This document shows, piece by piece, positions 56,217-64,000 of a stretch of 64,000 nt of DNA. The stretch is from Spongilla lacustris. Taxonomy: Eukaryota; Porifera; Demospongiae; Spongillida; Spongillidae. The notes beneath the pieces are model-generated. The model ran no database searches. It saw only the letters and a program-made list of their open reading frames with translations, and was not told the origin of the DNA. The number at the start of each line of letters is the position of its first letter. Position 1 is the stretch's first letter. Location: assembly GCA_949361645.1 (NCBI GenBank), contig CASHZP010000002.1:87799-151798 (forward strand). Reading direction: 5' to 3'. A program made the translations under genes and the position numbers.

Positions 56217-58574
56217 GTGCGCTTGATTACTGAGAGGACAACAGGAGGAATTTTACGGACTGATGACATTGTCGAAGGTACTGGTAAGACTGTTCTTGAG
56301 ATCCTGAAAGAAAAACACCCTTCTCCCACCAAACCAGACCCCTCAGCTTTTGCTCATTGTGCCTCATTACCACCATTGATAGACGTTGACATCACTGCAT
56401 TACATGTTGAACATGTAGCCCACAAAATCAAAGGTGGTGCTGGTCCCAGTGGAACTGATTCTGTACAGTGGCAGAGTTTTCTATTACGCTATGGTGCCCA
56501 CAGTAATCGTTTGAGGGAAGCTATCGCAGCACTGACACGATTAATGGCAAACACTGTGCTTGAATGGGACAACATTAAAGCTCTGATGGCTAACCGACTT
56601 ATTGCCTTAGACAAGTGTCCTGGAGTACGACCCATTGGCATTGGAGAGTGTTTGCGTCGCATTATTGGTAGAGTGATGGCCCTAACCACAGGTACTGATG
56701 TTGAAATGTTGTGTGGAACAGATCAGTTGGCATCAGGTTTGAAAGCAGGCATAGAAGGAGCAGTGCATGCAATGATGGAGCTTTACACCCAGCATTCTGG
56801 TAATGGATGGGGGCTGTTGTTAGTGGATGCCAAGAATGCTTTTAACATGGTGAACCGAGTTGCTGCCTTGTGGAATGCTCGAGTGTTATGGCCTAGATGC
56901 AGCCGTTTTTTGTTCAACACCTATAGAGGATTTGCTAGGCTTGTCTTAAGAGGATCTGATGAATGTCTATTCAGTAAGGAAGGTGTTACTCAAGGTGATC
57001 CTCTATCCATGCTCATCTATGCAGTTGCACTATTACCACTTGTTAAGTCACTGAAGGTCAAAGAGAACAGGTTGCAGACCTGGTATGCAGATGACTCAGC
57101 TTGCATTGGTAACATCAAGGAGGTTCGTTCATGGTATGATCAGTTGGCTGAGCAAGGCCCAGCTTATGGATACTTTCCTGAGCCCAAGAAAAGCTGTCTG
57201 ATTGTTACCCCTCAATTTGAAGATGAGGCCAGGATAGTCTTTGGTGATTTGGGTGTGCAGATAGTGAACGGACATCGCTTTCTTGGGGGTGTTATTGGAG
57301 ACTGCATGATAGCAGACGATTTTGTGAGGAAGAAGGTTGCAATGTGGGTAGATTGTGTTGTGAAACTCTCCAAGGCAGCTACCAAGTCACCACAAGCCGC
57401 TTATACTGCTCTCTCCAAATCCCTTCAGTGTGAATGGTCATACCTGCAGCGAGTCATGCATAACTGTGGAGGTACTTTTGTCCCACTGCAAGATGCGATT
57501 TTAAAGGCTTTCTACCCAGCATTGTTTGAAGGAGATTTGTCAGATGCTGAATGTAAACTGTTTTCTTTACCAACTCGTTTTGCTGGCTTGGGGATCAATA
57601 ATCCTACTGAAACAGCATCATCGTCCTACCACACCTCTACCCAGGGTACCAAAGTTGTGGTAGAAGCTATTAAGGGATGTGGTGAATTTAGCTCTGCCTG
57701 TCACCTGGATGCAATCAGCAAGGCAAGATATGAGATGCGAAAAGCACTTGACGAGGTTTCCAAACAGAAACTAGATGCCATTCTTGCAACTCTTTCACCA
57801 GGCAGACAACGTGCAATCATGAGGGTGGTTGAGGGCAAAATGTCCAGCTGGTTGACGACTCTGCCACTCCAAAGTTGCCACTTTGATTTGGCTCCTGTAC
57901 AGTTCAGAGATGGCCTAGCTCTGCGCTATTTGCGACATCCATCTAATCTGCCAGCCAAATGTGATGGTTGTGGAGCTGATTTCACCCTCCAACATGCCCT
58001 AGACTGTAAGAAGGGGGGACTTGTTATACTACGCCACAATGAGATCCGTGACTGCCTTGGTGACCTTGCCAGTCAGGTGTGGCCCCAAGTTATAAAGGAG
58101 CCTATTGTCAATGAGGCTACTGCCACCTCAAGTGATCCAGGGCTAAGGCTTGACTTGGGAATCAGAGGTGTTTGGCAACCACAGGTGGAGGCGTTGTTTG
58201 ATGTCCGTGTCATAGACACTGACGCCCCATCACACTGCCATCGAGCACCTAATGCCATTCTTGAGTCAAGCTCACTTGAGAAGAAGAGAATGTACAAAAA
58301 GGCAGTTGAAGACAGAAGAGGCACCTTCACCCCATTTGTCCTTTCCGTGGACGGACTACTACACAAAGAGGCTAGTCACTTCCTAAAGCACATGGCCACT
58401 GCTCTGTCTTCCAAGTGGGACAAAACCTATTCCATTACCAGCAGCTATGTCAGATCACGGCTTGCTTTTGCAGGGGTTCGAGCAGTGAGCCTCTGTCTTA
58501 GAGGATCCCGCACCAAATGGAGAAGTGGGCTGGGGTTTGAAGATGGTGCTCCTCTGGCCTCATTCATGGAGTAA
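56217..58574 (+). CDS. Reverse transcriptase with C-terminal CCHC and endonuclease-like region
   Basis: The frame is open from 56208 to the stop at 58572. The first codon taken is GTG; the first ATG comes about 109 codons in, so the 5' end is truncated, spliced or starts elsewhere. RT motifs: CPGVRPIGIGECLRR, LLLVDAKNAFNMVNR (catalytic D204), GVTQGDPLSMLIYA and WYADDSA (Y290-D293). Then C582-x2-C585-x7-H593-x3-C597, RHNEIRD and RLD646-x15-D662-VRV, resembling the CCHC plus PD-(D/E)XK-like endonuclease of early-branching non-LTR retrotransposons. No premature stop, so it may be recently active. The ORF is transcribed away from receptor unit B. Confidence 0.88.
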   Translation: MRLITERTTGGILRTDDIVEGTGKTVLEILKEKHPSPTKPDPSAFAHCASLPPLIDVDITALHVEHVAHKIKGGAGPSGTDSVQWQSFLLRYGAHSNRLREAIAALTRLMANTVLEWDNIKALMANRLIALDKCPGVRPIGIGECLRRIIGRVMALTTGTDVEMLCGTDQLASGLKAGIEGAVHAMMELYTQHSGNGWGLLLVDAKNAFNMVNRVAALWNARVLWPRCSRFLFNTYRGFARLVLRGSDECLFSKEGVTQGDPLSMLIYAVALLPLVKSLKVKENRLQTWYADDSACIGNIKEVRSWYDQLAEQGPAYGYFPEPKKSCLIVTPQFEDEARIVFGDLGVQIVNGHRFLGGVIGDCMIADDFVRKKVAMWVDCVVKLSKAATKSPQAAYTALSKSLQCEWSYLQRVMHNCGGTFVPLQDAILKAFYPALFEGDLSDAECKLFSLPTRFAGLGINNPTETASSSYHTSTQGTKVVVEAIKGCGEFSSACHLDAISKARYEMRKALDEVSKQKLDAILATLSPGRQRAIMRVVEGKMSSWLTTLPLQSCHFDLAPVQFRDGLALRYLRHPSNLPAKCDGCGADFTLQHALDCKKGGLVILRHNEIRDCLGDLASQVWPQVIKEPIVNEATATSSDPGLRLDLGIRGVWQPQVEALFDVRVIDTDAPSHCHRAPNAILESSSLEKKRMYKKAVEDRRGTFTPFVLSVDGLLHKEASHFLKHMATALSSKWDKTYSITSSYVRSRLAFAGVRAVSLCLRGSRTKWRSGLGFEDGAPLASFME

Positions 58575-58586
58575 ATTTATTGTCTG

Positions 58587-58610
58587 ATTATTATTATTAT
58601 TATTATTATT
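58587..58610. repeat. (ATT)n microsatellite 3' of the RT ORF
   Basis: About eight ATT/TTA steps 12 bases after the stop codon. Such simple tails mark the 3' ends of many non-LTR retrotransposons. Confidence 0.85.
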
Positions 58611-59235
58611 TTTAAATTACATATATCATCTAATTGTATGTATTTCATGTTTTTATTAAATTTGTCTAAATACTTAAAGTACCAAAAAGTAATGTTGGGA
58701 AGATCAGAGCAACTTTTTAAAAGAAGGGGGTAGTAGGTCAGGTCTTTTGCACTAAGCATATAAAAAAGTACATTGTAGATTTGGAAATTGCTAGCTCCAC
58801 AAGCTTATGAACGATAGATATTTGTCAGACGCATGTTGCGGGAATAGCCAAGTGAATGGACAAAATCTTGAAAAAGTACAGTGCGTTTTCGTTAAAAATG
58901 GCAAAATCAATTAGAGTAAAAACACTGCCGTAGAATTTATAAAGTAGCCCACACATCATGCTTCAAAAAACATTCAAAAAAAGTTATACTTGTACTCTTT
59001 TCTGTGACAATTAAATTCTCTACATAATGCATTTTTAAGAACTGTATCTGTTTATTTGCATTGTTTAACCAAGGGTGTGATTTTAAAAATAGACTGACAA
59101 TTGGTAAATTTAGCATGATAGGCACATCAAACAACAGTAGAGAAATGGATGCAAAAAACTGCATTTCTATTTATAATGAATTTTCAAATATTGGTCCTAC
59201 GCGTAGGACTTGGACCTGGAGAATTAAGGTTAAGG

Positions 59236-60860
59236 TGTGGTTATTACTTTTATTCCTGCTACACGTAGGTGTGGCTTATTACCATTATGCACCCATTAAG
59301 GATTTCTTGTCCGTTAATAAAAAGTGAGCTTTAAGTCAAGAATGATGTGGGCAACAGGACAAAAAATGCGCTACTAATGCATCTCCTGACAAGATATATG
59401 TACGTATACAATAAACCCACCCAACATTTCCCAACGCATGTACATGTGTAACTATGGTTATTTATGCTGCGGAGAGGGTTATAGGGCAGATTAAGTAGGT
59501 TTTGGCACGCACACATAAATGTATTTTGTCAACTGTCAACAATCATCTTTAAATGCATTGGAAAAAAATTTCAATGACACAATGATTTTTATTTTCCTCG
59601 TTATCAAAGAGACTTAATTGAGTAAGTTACGGTTTTAGTTTTTCTCATACAATTTCTCTTCTTTTTCCTGCAATGTCTTCTAGTAAGAGCATAACTCGGC
59701 AAAAGATGGCATGGCTGAACATTTTTTCCTAGCTGTTTAATTCCCATGATTTAACACACACAATCATTCTGAAAAGATGCTTGTTATAAACCTGGTACAC
59801 TAGAAGACCCTTTACAGAACTAAAGTAGGCCCATATAACCCCGCCCTCCTCCCCCCAAAAGAAAAAAATTCAGCGTGAGGCTAACATAAGAATGATCGAG
59901 ACTATCTTATACCTCAAAATTGACTGTATTGAAGTACATGTACTCAGTTACTGTAATTTATAGACGTTTTCGACGACCATTTAGTGGAAATGAATATATC
60001 CTACACGTGGCTGCTGACGAAAAGATATTCACAACCATTTTCACCATACATGTACATGGAATTTAATTGTAGTGAATTTTTTTTTTCGCCGCCCCCCACC
60101 CTTTCAAACGACGCTTTCATAGGCAGTGACTTGGCCCAACAATTTTTGTCCCCAAGCTATAATTTGGGGGTGTTTGCCGCACCAATTTTACCAGGTAGCT
60201 CATTGTATTGCGCCAAACAAAACAGTTAATATCACTTGCACGGTACGCACAAACTCCATATACATTTTGTGCCGAGAGATACAAACGTAAGTCTGTGTAG
60301 GGCGCCGAACACTAACCCCTACCATCTAGGCTAATCCTAAAAATAAACAGGAATAGCCCAATTTAACATTTACCCCAACAACCAACATACAGCTTCTGAG
60401 GCTGCCGCTTCGACAGCATTCTATTACTTAAAACCCTAACCCTTTAAAACAGTTATTAATGCAGCAGCAGTCAATTACTGTACCTTTCTATGTAGTTGTC
60501 CTTTTTCATTCTTTTTCTTTCGGTAGATCTATAGCAGTCCCAATCGCTTACAGCAGAGATAATAGTTTGAGTTACACAACGAAAAGTTTGTTCTTGATAC
60601 AAGGGTGTATACAACCTGCAACAGGATGTTTACAAGGTCGATATAAGAGGTGTAGAACAACTTGGTACACGACCGAAAGGTACCACCCTTGATATATGAT
60701 GTAGCTAACAACTTGTCTCGATCCAGTCAACAACCTGCAACAGGGTCGTAAACTACCTGTACAAAACCAGATGAAATCCTTATATGGACTTTCACTACCG
60801 TAAATCTAATTTAATGACAAAGTTCATTGCAACTGTTGTTATAAAACACAATACAAGTTT
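59236..60860. other. No gene seen
   Basis: AT-rich, with a duplicated phrase CAACCTGCAACAGG (60615 and 60731). The short frames have no recognised domain. Confidence 0.45.
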
Positions 60861-61180
60861 TTACAAAACACAATGGCAATCCAGCAACTGTGTCCAGTCA
60901 TGTAAGAACACAAGCTTGGTATCTGCAACTTGCTCCTGCTCCACAGTGTTAAGAATTACAGACTTGCAGTGGTTTCCACATTCGTGTACCATTGAAACTG
61001 CTTGTGCTGTCCACAGTAAATAGTGCATGTCCGTGATAGGGTGAAAAGTGGACACTCGAAATCATTCAACAGTGGCTGTCCATTAGGTACATGTAGCTGC
61101 AGTGCCAAGAAACCTTGTACCAGGCAAAGGGTACGACCCGACTTAAGTTGGATTGTTGTCAGTAGCTGACCACATTTGAA
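60861..61180 (-). CDS. Last exon(s) of a possibly transposon-derived gene
   Basis: After acceptor CTTATCCCAG the minus strand opens FKCGQLLTTIQLKSGRTLCL. A second frame further on (TFHPITDMHYLLWTAQAVSM, then HECGNHCKSVIL) runs to TAA at 60861-60863. The two frames must be joined by a small intron or a frameshift; I cannot tell which. HxCGxHCK close to the C-terminus is seen in some transposon-related proteins. Entry is phase 0, matching the exon at 61233-61429. Confidence 0.5.
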
Positions 61181-61232
61181 CTGGGATAAGAGATTAAATC
61201 ATAACAAAAACTACGTAAAGAAATATTTTTAC

Positions 61233-61429
61233 CTCACAGAATGTAGGGTGCAATTCAACATAATCTCCCGAATGAACAAGCTCTGAACAGTTGGAGACGA
61301 CTGCTCTGTGCTCTTGTACGTTGTCATCCATACTGCCCACGTGTGTGATGACACTATAGGGAGTCTTGAGCTGTTGCAGTTCTTCAATGGTCCTTGAGAA
61401 GGTTAAGTTTCCCACTGTAGGATGTTGCC
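61233..61429 (-). CDS. Internal exon of the same minus-strand gene
   Basis: A 197-bp exon entering in phase 2 after AATTTTTATAG and leaving in phase 0 at GAG/GTAAAAATA. It encodes QHPTVGNLTFSRTIEELQQL, then KTPYSVITHVGSMDDNVQ and SGDYVELHPTFCE. No domain identified with confidence. The phase agrees with both neighbours. Confidence 0.6.
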
Positions 61430-61652
61430 TATAAAAATTTCATAGACACATAAAATCTATCCAATACATATAGCTTACAACTCACCATACGTGCTGTTCC
61501 AGGTTTATATATATCTCTGTCAGCATTCAAAACCTTCCTTGGAACGGAGTTTTAAAAAACCTTGTACTTCATGTGTAATAATTGTAAAGGTTTTTACTGC
61601 ATCTGTGTAAAGCTGGAGTTGAATGAATGGATACAAATATCAGATGTCTAAC

Positions 61653-61796
61653 CTTTCATTGCTGTTAAACAGTCCTCCGCCATAAATGTAGCGCAGATGT
61701 TTTACAATAGCAAAGTGGTTAGCAATATCTCGACTAGGAGCTTGCCTATTCCCATAGATGTTTTGTAGAAGCACAGAAGAGTTAAAAGACTCACAC
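61653..61796 (-). CDS. Internal exon with FN..R.NIYGNRQAPSRDIA motif
   Basis: A 144-bp exon, phase 2-2, acceptor CAAATACAG and donor AAAG/GTTAG. It encodes CESFNSSVLLQNIYGNRQAP then SRDIANHFAIVKHLRYIYGG. The NIYGNRQAPSRDIA block followed by a helix with LR and GG resembles repeated genes of transposon origin in fungi and invertebrates; this is from memory and the family is not certain. It is conserved in frame without stops, so the gene may be intact. Confidence 0.58.
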
Positions 61797-61894
61797 CTGT
61801 ATTTGAGATACTATTTTTAATACATGCATAACCAAAATCAATTTCCTGCAGTGTTTATACCACACGTACATAAACACAACACAAAAACAGGGTA

Positions 61895-62165
61895 CACACA
61901 CACATGCACACACACATGCACACACACATGCACATGCACACACACATGCATATACACACATGCACACACATGCACACACACATGCACACACACATGCACA
62001 CACACTTGCACACACACATGCACACACACACATGCACACACACACATGCACACACACACATGCACACACACATGCATATACACACACACATGCACACACA
62101 CACACATGCACACACACACACATACACATGCACACACACATGCATATACACACACATGCACACAC
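61895..62165. repeat. CACACATGCA-rich low-complexity tract
   Basis: Irregular (CA)n interrupted by ATGCA, with longer units TGCATATACACACA. All frames are open; predicted His/Thr and Cys/Val peptides are artefacts. It lies in an intron of the gene at 60.9-62.6 kb. Confidence 0.95.
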
Positions 62166-62394
62166 TCTCAAACGCACACCGGCACACAAACATTGAAATA
62201 CACAAAACACTAACACACACACAAACAACTGTACATCTGTCTCACTCTGACGGTCCTCTGTCTCTATGGAATGATGTGGAGAAATGGTAGCATCATCATC
62301 GGGTACAAGGGCATCCTATATGTGAACAAATAAGTTTGTAAACTTTGTACGATAGATTCACTTAAATACCTCAGCAGGGGGATTCGAGGCTCAA

Positions 62395-62577
62395 CTTGCC
62401 ACGATTGCCAAACTTTCCGCCAGAGATCGATGCGTAGCACTTTCAAAATGCCGATCCAGTCTGTACTGTTTGTCAAAGCCTTTCTGGCCTATGTCACAAA
62501 AAAGGATCAAAACAAACATTGAAACGGTTACCAACAACTCGCATTGGGCAAACAAAACACACCTTGCCGCCTTCCAT
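62395..62577 (-). CDS. Possible first exons with a split C2H2-like zinc finger
   Basis: An ATG at 62575-62577 starts MEGGKVCFVCPMRVV. If a tiny intron (about 62490-62531, GTAACC...CATAG) is removed, it continues GQKGFDKQYRLDRHFESATH. This gives C-x2-C and H-x5-H with an aromatic and Leu in the right places for a C2H2 finger. The exon's 3' end is unclear because the frame reaches a stop soon after. Assignment to the gene to its left is by proximity only. Confidence 0.35.
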
Positions 62578-62696
62578 TTTCTTGCTGTGTGACCGGAAAT
62601 TTCCGAATTTTTCCGATTTTGATTGAAGCGCGTGAAGATAAAATCGTGTGGCTGCTCGGGTAGTAGGGTCAATTAAGTAGTGTTCAGTGGCGGATA

Positions 62697-63564
62697 GGGG
62701 CCGTTCATAAATTACGTCACACAAATTAAGGCTGTTTTGGACCCCCTCCCCCCCCTCCGTCACGGAACCATCACAATAATCCTCTCCCCCCCCCCCTCTT
62801 TAATTACGTCACATTTGCTCCCCCCCCCCCCCCCCCTTCATGAATAATCATAAATCGCTTCGAGCGTGCATATTTGGCCAGTTTCGCGCCGTAATGCAAG
62901 CAAAGCTCAAAGAAACAGTTTTCGCATGCGGGCAACTCCATTGAATTCGACCACACTACTGTCAATAATACATCATACATCGTCGCAAGCATGAAGGTCT
63001 TCTTCATTCTAGGCCGCGTGGCTACCCGGCATAACTCCTTCGAGGTCAAAGTGATTTTTACCAATCCAGACTGCCTAGCCTGTTTCAAGCAGTCAACTTT
63101 ATCTCATCTCTGTGCTCAGATAGGGCAGCAACTTGATGCGCGTGACTCTAATGTAATAATTACTCGGTTTGCTCAAACGCGCCGGTAGTAAGGCAATGCC
63201 CAAGTAGGCAGCAACTAGCTCTTATTTGGCTTGTCTTGCTTATGAATCACCACTGTTTCTGCAGCATCACGTTTAAAGCGAAATAGAGAGAGAGCAGATC
63301 TTGCACGACCGGCCGAAAAAGCAAATGCAAGTGGACTGCCTGGTACTGATGCCATCATCGAGCGCGTAGATCAATATTACCAACGACATGAATCAATTTT
63401 AGTAACCGCTAAATACCATCGTGCATCATAGACCACGTCAATGAATTTTAATTCAAAATGTGACATCACGCCAGCCTAAACCCCCCCTCCCCCCCGTCAC
63501 AAACCGTCACAATTGTTCAGACCCCTCCCCCCCCTTTTGCGTGACGTAATTTATGAACGGCCCC
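62697..63564. mobile_element. 868-bp inverted-repeat element with poly-C tracts
   Basis: Ends GGGGCCGTTCATAAATTACG and its exact complement CGTAATTTATGAACGGCCCC. ATA on both sides could be a 3-bp target duplication. The TTACGTCAC motif and poly-C tracts recur inside both ends. No transposase; short frames (plus 62991-63188, minus 62804-63088) have no recognised domain. It lies 120 bp before the ATG of the minus-strand gene. Confidence 0.83.
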
Positions 63565-63574
63565 ATATATACAG

Positions 63575-63605
<31 letters not shown>

Positions 63606-64000
63606 AACCCGGCCTATGCCCCGCACCCCCCCTAACTAATAAGGATACGCCTCCTGTCCATTGTAATGAATTTAATTACATGTCATCAGCGCCGCACTGT
63701 TTTAGCTCTTGCAGGCGCTAGACCTGTTGTACGTGCTACATGTAAGTACCACCCCTGACACGTGGCACTTTTTCTATTGTGCTTTTGAGCGTTCAGTTCG
63801 TACATTCGTTCAGCGCTAGCGTTCAGTTAGTACATTCGTTCAGCGTTCAGTTCGTACATTGCGAATTTCAATTTCAATTGCCGTCAGGAAAGTAGTAGAT
63901 CAAACACAGCGGAACAATGTTCCTGCTAGGTCCGTGTATAAAACCGCCAACTAATTTTTGTTCGATAAATTGAAAATTACTATTTTGACGCACTAGTTGC
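63565..64000. other. No gene seen; poly-G and short tandem repeat
   Basis: A poly-G run spans 63577-63603. Near 63785-63860 the phrase GCGTTCAGTTCGTACATT occurs three times with variants. Sequence continues beyond the window. Confidence 0.55.

Larger units (their letters stand above)
56004..59235. mobile_element. RT-bearing element flanked by inverted ends with a 16-bp palindrome
   Basis: Left: CTTAACCTTTAATCTCC then GTCCTACGCGTAGGAC at 56023-56038. Right: the same palindrome at 59194-59209 followed by GGAGAATTAAGGTTAAG, the near-complement of the left end. The reverse-transcriptase ORF lies between. Either the whole 3.2 kb is one element with inverted ends, or a LINE-type insertion (ending at the (ATT)n run 58587-58610) sits inside a short inverted-repeat element. 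No target duplication identified. Confidence 0.55.

Noticed and set aside
61791..62290. Cys/Val and His/Thr proteins around 62 kb
   Set aside because: CACACATGCA low-complexity DNA in an intron.
62804..63188. ORFs of 94 and 65 residues inside the inverted-repeat element
   Set aside because: Too short for a transposase and without motifs; one includes a translated poly-C/poly-G tract.

Overview
This is eukaryotic, animal-like DNA: split genes with GT-AG introns, NACHT, ankyrin, leucine-rich, CARD-like and immunoglobulin (Ig) exons, transposon relics, and a very heavy load of minisatellites. The mix of NLR-type and Ig-receptor exons, one intron of only 53 bp, and the constant recurrence of the palindrome ACATGTACATGT suggest a marine invertebrate. 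A sponge is my best guess, but that is inference and not proven.

Almost every recognisable host exon lies on the minus strand, so the host genes read from right to left. Unit B starts at about 55.96 kb with a signal-peptide exon. It is followed by an Ig exon (54.3-54.6 kb), a Ser/Pro/Ala stalk exon (52.5 kb), a stalk-plus-transmembrane exon (52.3 kb) and small low-complexity, presumably cytoplasmic, exons at 49.9-48.0 kb and 43.8-41.9 kb. The small exons form two cassettes with the same layout, each carrying the same two minisatellites in matching introns. Further left come two ankyrin exons (39.1 and 36.1 kb), a pre-NACHT exon and NACHT exon (31.8-30.7 kb), a CARD-like exon (30.1-30.4 kb) and two 168-bp leucine-rich repeat exons (25.1 and 20.5 kb). 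Codon phases match at nearly all of these junctions, so one long gene is possible; several adjacent genes are equally possible. Unit A (16.4-7.3 kb) repeats the theme: cassette exon, truncated Ig plus mucin-like stalk plus transmembrane exon, 23-nt micro-exon, cytoplasmic exon and three or four ankyrin exons, some broken. Unit C is represented by two broken Ig exons at 2.6-3.1 kb.

Tandem arrays fill much of the rest: 22-bp (0.1-0.6 kb), 33-bp (1.6, 2.4, 36.6 kb), 47/49-bp (3.6-6.2, 42.3-43.7, 49.0-49.5 kb), 23-bp (16.0-16.4, 40.3-41.9, 47.2-48.0 kb), 29-bp (37.1-38.5 kb) and 26-bp (50.5-52.3 kb), with several shorter ones. The long open reading frames inside these arrays are artefacts.

Mobile elements include a reverse-transcriptase ORF with a C-terminal CCHC/endonuclease-like region (56.2-58.6 kb), flanked by inverted repeats that carry an identical 16-bp palindrome. 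There is also a family of ~300-bp foldback MITEs, four other inverted-repeat elements, a decayed piggyBac-like transposase (18.5-19.9 kb), a retroelement integrase zinc-finger fragment (11.4 kb) and a multi-exon, possibly transposon-derived minus-strand gene (60.9-62.6 kb). I saw no rRNA, tRNA, CRISPR array or bacterial-type operon.
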